64,000 nt of DNA. Source: Gordonia namibiensis NBRC 108229. Its GTDB lineage: Bacteria > Actinomycetota > Actinomycetes > Mycobacteriales > Mycobacteriaceae. The position numbers and the translations under genes were made by a program. Where the stretch lies: positions 62,001 to 126,000 of the forward strand of contig NZ_BAHE01000015.1 of assembly GCF_000298235.1 (NCBI RefSeq), read 5' to 3'. Below, in pieces: positions 1 through 12,408 of the stretch. Under the pieces are notes generated by a model. That model had not been told where the DNA came from. It saw only the letters and a list, made by a program, of their open reading frames with translations, and did no database searches. Position 1 is the first letter of the stretch; each line of letters opens with the position of its first letter.

Positions 1-562
1 CCTGGCCCTCACGCCGGTTCCGGGCCGCATCTGCCAGGGACGTGATGAACTGCTCGGCCGCCCACCGGAGGGCCTCACGGTCCTCGGGGAGTGTGGTCTG
101 TTCGTATCCGGTGAGGACGAAGTTGGCCCAGCTCGAGTACCGATGGGCGGCGACCCGGTCGTCGAGGAGCTCCATGGCGATGTCGAAGACCACGTCGTAT
201 CGGGAACGATCGGCGGCCTCCTGCACCTTGCCGACGTCCGGGTCCATCGCCGCCCAGGTGCGGATCGCGGCCTCCGCGTCGTGGGGGAGGGACACCGCGA
301 ACTCGATGAGCTCGATCATCCGGCGCAGCGGATCAGACACGGACTGAACTGCCGCGACCTCCACCTGGGTGCGCGAGTCCAACCAGTGGTCAATCAGCTG
401 GGTGGTGTAGTCCGACCAGTTCTTGAAGAAGTGATAAAACGAGCCGCTTGTCACCCCGAGCCGGTTGCACACCTCGGACAGCTTCAATGCGCTGTATCCG
501 GAATCGGCGAGGACGGCGAGGCCGGTCTCCAGATACAGCTCCCGGGTTGTCGTGGCTCCCAT
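1..562 (-). CDS. TetR-family transcriptional regulator, 3' end outside the window
   Basis: About 187 codons are visible, starting at the ATG at 562 and staying open to the window edge. Residues about 10-50 form a TetR-type helix-turn-helix, with the recognition stretch LSEVCNRLGVTSGSFYHFF typical of the family. The rest is helical and would be the ligand-binding and dimerisation domain. It is likely a cytoplasmic repressor of a nearby gene, but its target is not visible because the flank is cut off. It reads in the same direction as leuA, 173 bp downstream of leuA's stop. The effector cannot be told from sequence. Confidence 0.85.
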   Translation of the reverse strand, partial: MGATTTRELYLETGLAVLADSGYSALKLSEVCNRLGVTSGSFYHFFKNWSDYTTQLIDHWLDSRTQVEVAAVQSVSDPLRRMIELIEFAVSLPHDAEAAIRTWAAMDPDVGKVQEAADRSRYDVVFDIAMELLDDRVAAHRYSSWANFVLTGYEQTTLPEDREALRWAAEQFITSLADAARNRREGQ

Positions 563-646
563 GCGGCAACGGTATCCAAGAACCCGGCGGGAGGTATGGC
601 GGCGTTGTGCCGTGTTTCGCGGTGGACTGGCACGAAGATGCGCAAT

Positions 647-693
647 GGGCCGGGACCCCGGACGAGGATCGCCCGTCGACGTGGTCCCGGCCC
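647..693 (-). terminator. Hairpin after leuA
   Basis: A perfect 11-bp inverted repeat (GGGCCGGGACC and GGTCCCGGCCC) encloses a 25-nt loop, 43 nt beyond the leuA stop. There is no U-run, as is common in this group. It could end leuA transcription. The long loop makes this moderately sure only. Confidence 0.4.
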
Positions 694-735
694 ATCAGCC
701 GGAGATGTATTCGATTGTCCGTTGCGCGAGGGCTT

Positions 736-2592
<1,857 letters not shown>

Positions 2593-2618
2593 TCATTCTC
2601 CGTGTCTGGAAGGAAAGT

Positions 2619-2657
2619 GACCGGCGCGTGATTGGGCCCCGCGACGGAGGGCCGGTC
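2619..2657 (-). promoter_or_regulatory. Possible leucine attenuator hairpin upstream of leuA
   Basis: A perfect 7-bp inverted repeat (GACCGGC/GCCGGTC), with further GC pairing possible inside, lies between the end of the leader peptide at 2661 and the leuA start. The position suits attenuation, where ribosome stalling at the leucine codons would change RNA folding. Attenuation of leuA is described for actinobacteria; the exact alternative structures here are inferred and were not computed. Confidence 0.4.
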
Positions 2658-2660
2658 GTG

Positions 2661-2702
2661 TCAGACCCCGCCGCGGCAACCGAGAAGGAGTGCACGCTGC
2701 AT
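2661..2702 (-). CDS. leuA leader peptide (13 residues, three Leu codons in a row)
   Basis: A tiny frame reads MQRALLLGCRGGV and stops 74 nt before the leuA start. Three consecutive leucine codons (CTC CTT CTC) in such a short peptide directly ahead of leuA are the mark of a transcription-attenuation leader. The ribosome site is weak: GAGGAG lies 13 nt from the ATG. The peptide itself would have no function beyond sensing charged tRNA-Leu supply. Confidence 0.6.
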   Translation of the reverse strand: MQRALLLGCRGGV

Positions 2703-2793
2703 GCGCTCGACTGTACTCCTCGGTGCTATCGAGACCAAAGGTGCAGGTGACAGCGTATTCCTGCGGAGTCGCCAGACGGTAGGCGGGGCCTGA

Positions 2794-3207
2794 TCAGTGG
2801 TCCTCACCGGGGCCGAGGACCTCGTCGTCGAACCGTTGTCGGGCGGCGTCGATCGCCGGCAGATGCGTCGCCGCCCACGCCAGAAGTCCGTCGATCGGTT
2901 CGCGAACGGTCTTGCCCAACGGCGTGATTCGGTATTCGACCGAGACCGGTCGGGTGCTGAGCATGCGGCGTTCGATGATGCCGTTGCGTTCGAGACGGCG
3001 CAAGGTGCTGGTGAGCGATTTCTGTGACACCGCCGGGATCGCGCGGCGCAGTTCGTTGAACCGCGACGGCGCCTCGCGCAGTTCGTTGAGCACGCTCAGG
3101 GACCACTTGTCGAGGACCTGCCCCAGCAATTCCCGGGACGCGGCGTCGATCCTCAGTTCGTGGTCGGTCCGCGGTGAGGGTGATGTGGGTGCAGAGGGAT
3201 CGGGCAT
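2794..3207 (-). CDS. HxlR-family transcriptional regulator
   Basis: A 137-residue protein with one winged-helix domain. The stretch LDKWSLSVLNELREAPSRFNELRRAIPAVSQKSLTSTLRRLERNGII is typical of HxlR/MarR-like repressors. The ATG at 3207 is preferred over upstream starts because the homologous part begins soon after it. It is transcribed away from a RidA-family gene, and the shared gap holds a GTAT-N7-ATAC repeat, so it probably controls that gene and itself. HxlR proteins often sense reactive aldehydes or quinones; no sensing residue can be named here. Confidence 0.9.
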   Translation of the reverse strand: MPDPSAPTSPSPRTDHELRIDAASRELLGQVLDKWSLSVLNELREAPSRFNELRRAIPAVSQKSLTSTLRRLERNGIIERRMLSTRPVSVEYRITPLGKTVREPIDGLLAWAATHLPAIDAARQRFDDEVLGPGEDH

Positions 3208-3244
3208 GAGACCTGGTTTCGTTGAAGTAACCGAACGGAACCAA

Positions 3245-3259
3245 GTATACAAACGATAC
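3245..3259. promoter_or_regulatory. Candidate HxlR operator
   Basis: GTAT, seven bases, then ATAC form a short inverted repeat in the AT-rich gap between the divergent HxlR and RidA genes. HxlR proteins commonly bind GTAT-type half-sites next to their own gene. It lies 21 bp before the RidA start and would overlap its promoter. Confidence 0.4.
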
Positions 3260-3280
3260 CTATCCAGACCAGGAGGAACT

Positions 3281-3688
3281 ATGTCTGTCACGCTCTCCAG
3301 CCCCGAAGGCATGCTGCCCGACGCCCCATATCACCACGTCGCCGTGGGAACCGGCACCCGGCACGTGTACCTCGCCGGGCAGGTCGCACACACTGGTGAC
3401 GGCTCGCCGGTCCCGACCGACCTCGCCGGGCAGGTCGCCCAGGCGCTACGGAACGTCGCCCGTGGATTGCGCGGCGCGGGCGCGGATTTCGGCGACGTCG
3501 TGCGTCTGACGGTCTACGTGACCGACTGGGAACCGACGAAGATCGGGGACTTCATGGCCGGGATCGAAGCCGTGGCCGTCGAGGTCGGACTACCCACACC
3601 GATGCCGCCGGCCACGCTGATCGGGGTGCAGGCGCTGTACGAGCCGGAGGTGTTGGTCGAGATCGAGGCGACGGCCGTCGTGGACTGA
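3281..3688 (+). CDS. RidA/YjgF-family protein
   Basis: A 135-residue RidA fold protein, probably a trimeric cytoplasmic imine/enamine deaminase or a relative. The stretches VYLAGQVAHTGDG, QVAQALRNVARGLRGAGADFGDVVRLTVYVTDW and PPATLIGVQALYEPEVLVEIEATAVV follow the family pattern. The usual catalytic Arg region is replaced by a PATLIGV stretch, so it belongs to a divergent subgroup. AGGAGG at 3271-3276 ideally places the ATG at 3281. Divergent from an HxlR regulator, suggesting induction by a reactive metabolite. A hairpin terminator follows. Confidence 0.85.
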   Translation: MSVTLSSPEGMLPDAPYHHVAVGTGTRHVYLAGQVAHTGDGSPVPTDLAGQVAQALRNVARGLRGAGADFGDVVRLTVYVTDWEPTKIGDFMAGIEAVAVEVGLPTPMPPATLIGVQALYEPEVLVEIEATAVVD

Positions 3689-3696
3689 GCCCCACC

Positions 3697-3718
3697 GCAC
3701 CCCCTCTTCGGGGGGTGC
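3697..3718 (+). terminator. Hairpin terminator after the RidA gene
   Basis: GCACCCCC and GGGGGTGC form a perfect 8-bp stem with a 6-nt loop, starting 9 nt after the RidA stop. There is no clear U-tract. Confidence 0.55.
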
Positions 3719-3878
3719 CGGGCACAGGCGGGCACGGCAAAGCTATGACATGCGTCTCACCCGGTGATGGGAGTGATCCAACTCATTCCGAACCGGTTGG
3801 GGTGTACGGGCTCCGTGCCCGGTCTTCGACAGAGCCGCTCAACCACGACGCGGCCGCCTGCACAGAAGGACGACGCCA

Positions 3879-5309
3879 GTGACCACGATCCCCGCCGATC
3901 CGCCTCGCGCTGACTTACCGCCCGAACCCCACACCCCGCCAGACGCGAAGCCCACCAGCCTTCGACGCGTCGCGGCCGCCAGCTCGATCGGCACGACCAT
4001 CGAGTTCTACGACTTCTTCATCTACGGAACCGCGGCCGCGCTGGTCTTCCCGACGGTGTTCTTCCCGGCAGCCGACGAGGTGACCGGCACGATCGCATCC
4101 TTCGCGACCTTCGCCGTGGCGTTCTTCGCACGGCCGGTCGGCGCGATGCTCTTCGGCCACTTCGGTGACCGGATCGGCCGCAAGCGCACCCTGGTGTGGA
4201 CCTTGCTGATCATGGGCATCGCGACCGTGGCGATCGGTCTCCTCCCCGGATACGAAACCGGAGTCTTCGGTATCGCCGAATCGGGGATCGGGATCGCGGC
4301 GCCCATAGCCCTTGTCGTACTGCGATTCCTGCAGGGCTTCGCCGTGGGCGGTGAGTGGGCCGGCGCGACGCTGCTCACGGCCGAATACGCACCCCCCGGC
4401 AAACGGGGTCTGTACGCCATGTTCCCGCAGCTCGGACCGGCGTTCGCATTCTTCCTGTCGAGTCTTACCTTCCTCATCGCCTCGCTGACCCTCGGCGAGA
4501 CCAGCTCGGCCTTCCTCGACTACGGCTGGCGCATTCCCTTCATCCTGTCGTTCGCGCTCGTCGCCGTCGGCCTCTGGGTGCGGCTCGCCGTCGCGGAGAC
4601 CCCGGTCTTCCAGGAAGCCCAGCGTCGCAAGGCGCTCGAGGCCGAGAAGTCAGATGGTCCCGCACTGCCCTTCATGGACGCCTTCCGCTACCAGTGGAAG
4701 GAGATCCTCATCGCCGGCGGTGCGCTGGCGAGCCTGTTCTCGCTCTTCTACATGGGCACCGCGTTCCTGACGAACTACGGCACCAAGAGCCTCGAACTTT
4801 CCCGCACCTTCGTCCTCAGCGCGGGCATGGTCGCCGCGATCGTCTTCGGTCTGTCGACCGCCGCGTCGGCGATGTGGTCCGACCGGGTTGGTCGACGCCG
4901 GGTCATCCTGACCTCGTGCATCATCGCCATCCCGTGGGCGCTGGTCCTGTTCCCGATCCTCGAGATCGGCGGCGGCTTCGCCTTCGTCGTCGGACTGATC
5001 GGCACCCTGCTGATCTTCGGCATCGCCTATGGCCCGGCGGGTGCACTGCTCCCGGAACTGTTCGAGGCGCGCTACCGCTACACCGGTGCCGGCATGGGCT
5101 ACAACCTCGCCGGGATCTTCGGCGGCGCCATCCCGCCGCTGATCGCCGCCCCGCTGATCGCCGGACCCGGTGCGATCTGGGTGGGTGTCCTGCTGGCGGG
5201 CCTGTCCGCGATCAGCGTGGTCTGCACGATCCTGATCGTGGAGACCAAGGACAAGGCCATGCGTGCCGAGATCGAGCGGATCGAACAGGAGCCCGAGCTC
5301 GTCGGCTGA
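3879..5309 (+). CDS. MHS-family (metabolite:H+ symporter) MFS transporter
   Basis: A 476-residue, 12-helix integral membrane protein of the major facilitator superfamily. ASSIGTTIEFYDFFIYGTAAAL in the first helix, GHFGDRIGRKRTL between helices 2 and 3, and RFLQGFAVGGEWAGATLLTAEYAP in helix 4 are signatures of the metabolite:H+ symporter group (ShiA, ProP, citrate and alpha-ketoglutarate carriers). It should import an organic acid or zwitterion with protons; the substrate cannot be named. The GTG at 3879 has AGAAGGA eight bases upstream. It stands alone, with a hairpin terminator after it shared with the convergent nitroreductase gene. Confidence 0.92.
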   Translation: MTTIPADPPRADLPPEPHTPPDAKPTSLRRVAAASSIGTTIEFYDFFIYGTAAALVFPTVFFPAADEVTGTIASFATFAVAFFARPVGAMLFGHFGDRIGRKRTLVWTLLIMGIATVAIGLLPGYETGVFGIAESGIGIAAPIALVVLRFLQGFAVGGEWAGATLLTAEYAPPGKRGLYAMFPQLGPAFAFFLSSLTFLIASLTLGETSSAFLDYGWRIPFILSFALVAVGLWVRLAVAETPVFQEAQRRKALEAEKSDGPALPFMDAFRYQWKEILIAGGALASLFSLFYMGTAFLTNYGTKSLELSRTFVLSAGMVAAIVFGLSTAASAMWSDRVGRRRVILTSCIIAIPWALVLFPILEIGGGFAFVVGLIGTLLIFGIAYGPAGALLPELFEARYRYTGAGMGYNLAGIFGGAIPPLIAAPLIAGPGAIWVGVLLAGLSAISVVCTILIVETKDKAMRAEIERIEQEPELVG

Positions 5310-5349
5310 CGTCCTCGAGGCCGAATTGGATACACGGCCGCAGCACCAC

Positions 5350-5388
5350 GACGTCCCCGTCGCGATCACCGATCGCGGCGGGGACGTC
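5350..5388. terminator. Bidirectional terminator between transporter and nitroreductase genes
   Basis: An 18-bp inverted repeat with one mismatch and a 3-nt loop lies between the convergent genes, touching the nitroreductase stop at 5389. It is well placed to end transcription from both sides. Confidence 0.75.
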
Positions 5389-5967
5389 TCACGTCTCGGG
5401 TGTGGTGAACGCGGGTCGTCCCCACTCTTCGGCGAACGCGACCTCGTCGAGCGGAAGGCGGGTCCGCGGGCGTTCGTCACGCTCGCGGATGTCCTCGGGC
5501 AACGACGCGGTGTCCTCGGCGAGCGCGCCGATCCCCAGCAGGACGAGAGGTCGCTTGTCGGCGGGGATGTCGAAGGCCGCGGTAGCGGCGGCGGCGTCGA
5601 AGCCGGCCATCGGATGTCCGTTGAAGCCGAGCGCCTCGGCCTGCAGGATCATCTGCGAGACAGCGAGACCCACGTCGACCGCCGCGTAGGTGTGTTCCTT
5701 CGGATCGTCGGCCCGATCGGTGGTGCACACCAGGACCAGCGCGGCCGCCCTTGGCGCCCAGCCCGCGTTTCCCCTGGTCAGGACGCCGGTGAGGGCCTCG
5801 AAGGTCGCGTCACCGCGTCGGCCGACGAGAAACCGGACGGGCTGCATGCGTCCCCAGGTGGGTGCCCACCGTCCGGCGTCGACGATGGTCGTGAGGTCCG
5901 CGGCGGAGATGGCGGCGGCGGGATCGTAACCCCGCGCGCTCCACCGTCCTTCGATCAGTTCATGCAC
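5389..5967 (-). CDS. Nitroreductase-family protein
   Basis: A 192-residue FMN-dependent nitroreductase-like protein. The N-terminal RWSARGYDPAAAIS region carries the usual Arg-Ser phosphate contact of FMN. DAGRWAPTWGRMQPVRFLV and DVGLAVSQMILQAEALGFNGHPMAGFD are family landmarks. It would reduce quinones or nitro compounds with NAD(P)H in the cytoplasm. The GTG start at 5967 overlaps the stop of the upstream MFS gene by 13 bp, so the two are translationally coupled and share control by the TetR gene across the gap. Confidence 0.88.
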   Translation of the reverse strand: MHELIEGRWSARGYDPAAAISAADLTTIVDAGRWAPTWGRMQPVRFLVGRRGDATFEALTGVLTRGNAGWAPRAAALVLVCTTDRADDPKEHTYAAVDVGLAVSQMILQAEALGFNGHPMAGFDAAAATAAFDIPADKRPLVLLGIGALAEDTASLPEDIRERDERPRTRLPLDEVAFAEEWGRPAFTTPET

Positions 5968-7547
5968 TCGGTCGAGGGTAGCGGCGCGGGTGCCTCGGGT
6001 TCGTCGTTGCCGGCCCGGGCCCCCGCGGTCTGGGCATCTGCGGTCCAGGGCTTCAGCGGCTTGCGCATCGCGAAGAACACCCAGATGCCGAGAAGGGTCA
6101 TCGAGATCCCGATCGCCAGCGACGCCGCGTGCATGCCATCGACGTAGGACTGGCGGGCCGCGGCCGCGAGGCCGTCTCCCTGCGTACCCATCTCGAGGGC
6201 GCGATGCAGCGTCTCACCAAGTGTGTCGCCGAAGGACCAGCCGTCGCGATGTCCGCGGAACACCAGCGTGGCAAGGGAACCGAACAGGGCGAGCCCGAGC
6301 GCGTTGCCGAGCTCGAAGCTCGTCTCCGAGATGCCCGACGCCGAGCCCGACCGCTCCGGCGGGACCGCGCCCACCACGACAACCGACACCAGGCTGAACT
6401 GGATGCCGTAACCGATACCGGCGATGAACGTGAAGACGAGGTAGACCCAGATCGGCGACGACGTGGTCAGTGCGAGCAGACCGAAGTTGCCCGCTGCCGC
6501 CAGCACGATCGAGCCGAGGAACGCCGCGCGGATGCCGACCATCGCCGCGATCCGGGAGGCGCCGATCGAGAACACCGCCACCGCGATGGCCATCGGGAGG
6601 CCGGCCACCGCCGCGGCGAGGACGTCATGCCCCATCACCGACTGCAGGTAGACGCCGGTCAGGTACGACATCCCGCCCAGCGCCATCATGCCGACGAGGG
6701 CCACGGAGATCGCGCCGACGTAGTGGGCGTTCCGGAACAGCTTGAGGTCGAGGAGCGGTGCCGCGGACTGACGTTGCTGCACCACGAAGCCGGCGAGAAG
6801 CGCCAGGCCGGCGAGTCCGATGACAACGACGCCCGCGTCGGCGCCGTCGCTCGCGAGGGTCTTGATCGCATAGACCACGGGCAGGATGCCGGCCATCGAC
6901 AGCACGACGCCGAGCACGTCGAACCGTGCGGTCGAGGGAGCCTTGTACTCGGGGATGAGCCGGGGACCGAGGATGAGGAGGGCGGCCAGCACCGGCACGT
7001 TGATGAGAAAAGCCGAGCCCCACCAGAAGTGGTGCAGCAGGATGCCGCCGATGACCGGGCCGACCGCGGCGCCGCCGGCGAAGGCAGCCGTCCACACGCC
7101 GATCGCCCGACCGCGCTCTCGGTCATCGGAGAACATGTTGGCGATCAGCGACAGGCTCGACGGCATCAGCGTCGCCCCGCCGACACCCATCAAAGCGCGT
7201 GCGGCGATCAGGATCCCGGCGGACGGCGCGAAGGCGGCGAGGATCGACGCCCCGCCGAACACCGCCGCCCCGGCGAGCAGGATGCGGCGTCGTCCGACGC
7301 GATCGCCGAGGTTGCCCATCGTGATCAGCAGGCCGGCGATCAGGAAGCCGTAGATGTCGAGGATCCACAGCTGCTGGGCCGCCGACGGTGCGAGGGCGTC
7401 GGTGATGGAGGGGATCGCGAGGTAGAGGACGGAGACGTCCATCGACACCAGGAACACGGGCAGCGTGAGCACCGCGAGTCCCAGCCAGGTTCGTCGGTCG
7501 GCAGTTCTCGGAAGCTGCCGATCAGACGCGCCGAGACGGGTGGACAC
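5955..7547 (-). CDS. MFS drug efflux transporter (DHA2, 14-helix type)
   Basis: About 530 residues. The N-terminal motif LVSMDVSVLYLAIPSI resembles motif D1 of the DHA2 drug:H+ antiporters (LDXTVVNVALP type). GNLGDRVGRRRILLAGAAVFG is motif A, and helix 5 carries the antiporter motif C-like stretch AFAGGAAVGPVIGGILL. It likely exports a toxic small molecule by proton antiport. The GTG at 7547 is chosen because GAGGAG lies six bases upstream and homology starts near it. It is divergent from a TetR gene with shared palindromes and forms an operon with the nitroreductase gene. Confidence 0.9.
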   Translation of the reverse strand: MSTRLGASDRQLPRTADRRTWLGLAVLTLPVFLVSMDVSVLYLAIPSITDALAPSAAQQLWILDIYGFLIAGLLITMGNLGDRVGRRRILLAGAAVFGGASILAAFAPSAGILIAARALMGVGGATLMPSSLSLIANMFSDDRERGRAIGVWTAAFAGGAAVGPVIGGILLHHFWWGSAFLINVPVLAALLILGPRLIPEYKAPSTARFDVLGVVLSMAGILPVVYAIKTLASDGADAGVVVIGLAGLALLAGFVVQQRQSAAPLLDLKLFRNAHYVGAISVALVGMMALGGMSYLTGVYLQSVMGHDVLAAAVAGLPMAIAVAVFSIGASRIAAMVGIRAAFLGSIVLAAAGNFGLLALTTSSPIWVYLVFTFIAGIGYGIQFSLVSVVVVGAVPPERSGSASGISETSFELGNALGLALFGSLATLVFRGHRDGWSFGDTLGETLHRALEMGTQGDGLAAAARQSYVDGMHAASLAIGISMTLLGIWVFFAMRKPLKPWTADAQTAGARAGNDEPEAPAPLPSTECMN

Positions 7548-7579
7548 GATGTGCTCCTCGATGGTTTCTACGGTGGGTT

Positions 7580-7629
7580 GCGTACGGTGTACGCGGGAAA
7601 GCGTACGCCAGGTGAGTACGCTGTACGCA
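7580..7629. promoter_or_regulatory. Tandem palindromic operators of the TetR/MFS pair
   Basis: GCGTAC-GGT-GTACGC at 7580-7594 is a perfect 15-bp palindrome. TGAGTAC-GCT-GTACGCA at 7613-7629 is a second copy with one mismatch. A lone GCGTACGC lies between them at 7601-7608. The sites fill the gap between the two divergent genes and must overlap both promoters. This spacing and symmetry are typical of TetR dimers. Confidence 0.8.
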
Positions 7630-7668
7630 ATCCTTTTATTCCCGGTCGTGAGCAGGAAGGACGAGCAG

Positions 7669-8346
7669 GTGACATCTGGCACGACCAAGTTGTCGCCGGC
7701 GGTCATCGTCGACGCCGCGATCCGGATCGCCGACGCCCGGGGACTCACCGGCCTCTCGATGCGGCGGGTGGCCGACGAGCTCGGGGTCGGGGCGATGTCG
7801 TTGTACCGTCACGTCGCCGACAAGGAGGCGTTGCTGCTGGCGATGTCCGAAGAGGTCACGCAGCGCTATCCCTATCCCTACGACGACGCGCCGTCATGGC
7901 AGGAGCGGGTCCGGATCGCCGTCGACGTCGACTGGGAGCTGTACCAGCGGCACCCGTGGGTGGTGCTGGCCTATTCGTCACCCCGCCTCAGTTACGGCGA
8001 GGCGTCGCTGGAATGCCTCGACTGGCTGTCCGCGGGTTTCCTCGAACTCGGGGTCGGCATCGAACGCGCAACCGACATGGCACTGACCGTGTGGAGTTTC
8101 GTCCACGGCGTCGCACTGATGGCGGTCGGCGACCAGCTGATCGACGATCAGGTCCGGGGCGAGTCCGAGGTGTCGTCGTCGGTCCGGCTGTCCGACGTGA
8201 TCGCCGGCCGCTCGGATGCCGCGGTACCCGAACACCTCGCCCGTCTCGCCGGGCGCCCCGACGCCGCGCACCTGCTGGATCCGCGGGCCCGGCTCGATGC
8301 CGGAATCGGTTATCTCTGCGCGGGTTTCGGGGCCGCGGCGCGCTGA
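7669..8346 (+). CDS. TetR-family regulator of the adjacent efflux pump
   Basis: A 225-residue repressor. Residues about 10-55 hold the helix-turn-helix (ADARGLTGLSMRRVADELGVGAMSLYRHVADKEALL), and a TetR C-terminal domain of the tetracycline-repressor-like type follows. The GTG at 7669 is favoured because AGGAAGGA lies eight bases before it; a GTG at 7648 is possible. It is divergent from the MFS-nitroreductase operon with two palindromes in the gap, so it very likely represses that operon and itself. The inducer is unknown. Confidence 0.9.
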   Translation: MTSGTTKLSPAVIVDAAIRIADARGLTGLSMRRVADELGVGAMSLYRHVADKEALLLAMSEEVTQRYPYPYDDAPSWQERVRIAVDVDWELYQRHPWVVLAYSSPRLSYGEASLECLDWLSAGFLELGVGIERATDMALTVWSFVHGVALMAVGDQLIDDQVRGESEVSSSVRLSDVIAGRSDAAVPEHLARLAGRPDAAHLLDPRARLDAGIGYLCAGFGAAAR

Positions 8347-8386
8347 GGCGTCGGGTCGGCGGCGCGTCGGGTCACAGCGGTGGTGG

Positions 8387-9715
8387 TCACATGGCGTGCG
8401 GGAACACTGTCAGCATGTGCGCACCGAACCACGAACTGCCGACGACGATCGGCACGATGACGAGGCCGGCGACCACCGGCCGCGCCCGGGCGAGGGCCAT
8501 CGCGAGGGGGATGAGAAGAACGAAGGCGGGCAACAGGAGTCGCGGCCTGCTCATCATCAGCCCGCTCGACAGCACGATCTGGGCGACGAGCAGTGAACCG
8601 AACAACAACACCGGCCACGGCAGCCGCGCCCACACCGCCACGGCGAGCATCACGAGGGTGCTCAGGACGATCCACGACGTCGCGGTCGGGGCGACCTCTG
8701 CGGAGTTCACCAGCTGTTCGTTGACGAAGTTGAATGCGGCGACGCCCCAGTCGAACTCGGTATCCCAGCCCTCGGTCTGGATGCGGAACCATCCCGTCGG
8801 CGAACCGGTGTGGGCCCACACGACGCCCAGATATGTGAGGTAGCCCAAGGGGCTGAGCACGATCGCCGCGGCGGCACGTGCACGGTCCGTGCCGGTGACC
8901 GCCGAGGAGTGGCGGCCGGTCCACAGGAACACGATCGAGGCGAGGACCACCACGCCGATGATGACGGCGGCGGTCGGCCGACAGAAGCCGCAGAGGCCGG
9001 CCATCACCCCGGCCAGCAGCCAGCGTTTCTCCAGTATTCCGATGAGTGCCCACGTCGCGAGGGCGCAGAACATCGCCTCGGTGTAGGCCATGTTGAGCAC
9101 GATCGACATCGGGGTCGCCGCGAACAGCACCACCAGGAACAGCCCGGTGGCGCGTTCGGGGGCGGGGCCGATGGGGGAGTGCGAGGACATCAGCCGCGCG
9201 CAGGCCATGCCGAGGCGCGCTGCGCCGACCGCGGCGATACATCCGAGAACGAGGTTGAGGGTGAGCGCCGCCCCGAACGGCGTCACGCCGGGCAGTTTCG
9301 CCAGTAAGCCGACCAGGTAGGGGTAGCCCGGGAAGAAGGCGAATGCGGTGTCGGAGGTGTGGATTCCGCGCGCGTCGGTCAGGCTCGCGGGCACTCCGTC
9401 GTATCCATGGGTGGCGATCGCCAGCATCCACTGCCCGTCCCACACGGTGAGGGCCTTGCCGAGGGTTGTGTCGCGCAGGTCCGCGAACCGTGCGAGCGTG
9501 AGGATGCCGATCGCGCGGATGACCAGGTAGACGACCAGGGCGTCGATGCACCAGCGGTGCCGGCGGACCCAGTCGGCGAACGGGGGCCGCGGGTCGGCGG
9601 AGCGTCGAGCCGGTGTCGAACCGCCCGAGGAGATCGGCCTACCGTCGTCGACCCCGCCGGTACCCGGATCAGGATCGGGACGGCCCGGATCGTCGACGTC
9701 GGTTGGGGTGGCCAC
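8387..9715 (-). CDS. Polytopic membrane glycosyltransferase (PIG-V / PMT-like)
   Basis: About 442 residues with roughly ten hydrophobic segments after a Pro-rich cytoplasmic N-terminus. The WDGQWMLAIATHGYDG segment in the first large extracytoplasmic loop resembles the Trp-Asp motif of GT-C polyprenol-dependent mannosyltransferases such as PIG-V. FFPGYPYLVGLLAKLPGV and NMAYTEAMFCALATWAL further support this family. It probably transfers a sugar from a polyprenyl-phosphate donor to an envelope glycan or lipid. The GTG at 9715 is a tentative start. It is not in an operon with neighbours; ask is divergent. Confidence 0.75.
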   Translation of the reverse strand: MATPTDVDDPGRPDPDPGTGGVDDGRPISSGGSTPARRSADPRPPFADWVRRHRWCIDALVVYLVIRAIGILTLARFADLRDTTLGKALTVWDGQWMLAIATHGYDGVPASLTDARGIHTSDTAFAFFPGYPYLVGLLAKLPGVTPFGAALTLNLVLGCIAAVGAARLGMACARLMSSHSPIGPAPERATGLFLVVLFAATPMSIVLNMAYTEAMFCALATWALIGILEKRWLLAGVMAGLCGFCRPTAAVIIGVVVLASIVFLWTGRHSSAVTGTDRARAAAAIVLSPLGYLTYLGVVWAHTGSPTGWFRIQTEGWDTEFDWGVAAFNFVNEQLVNSAEVAPTATSWIVLSTLVMLAVAVWARLPWPVLLFGSLLVAQIVLSSGLMMSRPRLLLPAFVLLIPLAMALARARPVVAGLVIVPIVVGSSWFGAHMLTVFPHAM

Positions 9716-9883
9716 CCGTGGAATCCTAGGTCGTCGCCGGCGACCACAGGCGACGTGCCGTGTGCGTCGGATCACAGAATGCCGGTGACCAGGTCAGGTC
9801 TGCACCCTCCTGCCCGGTAAGGTTGTCCGAAGCAAGCTGACGTCTATCGAACCGGCGCACGAGCCGGCGGGAGGTAACTCGAC

Positions 9884-12177
<2,294 letters not shown>

Positions 12178-12189
12178 GCCTTCGTGGCT

Positions 12190-12408
12190 CGCTCCGCTCG
12201 CACCTCAGGCAGCGGGGGGCTGGTCCGCTCGCACTTCAGGCAGCGGGGGGCTGGTCCGCTGGCACCTCAGGCAGCGGGGGGCTGGTCCGCTCGCACCTCA
12301 GGCAGCGGGGGGCTGGTCCGCTCGCACTTCAGGCAGCGGGGGGCTGGTCCGCTCGCACTTCAGGCAGCGGGGGGCTGCTCCTCTCACACCTCAGGTAGCG
12401 GAGGGGCA
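12190..12408. repeat. 31-bp tandem repeat array, 7 units
   Basis: Seven units repeat every 31 bp around the core CGCTCGCACYTCAGGCAGCG followed by GGGGGCTGGTC. The TCAG of each unit falls at 12205, 12236, 12267, 12298, 12329, 12360 and 12391. The last unit is diverged and lies inside the end of the GntR gene. The array has no unique spacers, so it is not CRISPR. A related 36-bp array lies at 40299-40437. Confidence 0.95.

Noticed and set aside
12190..12408. The 31-bp and 36-bp arrays as CRISPR.
   Set aside because: The whole unit repeats without unique spacers, units are too close and no cas genes are near.
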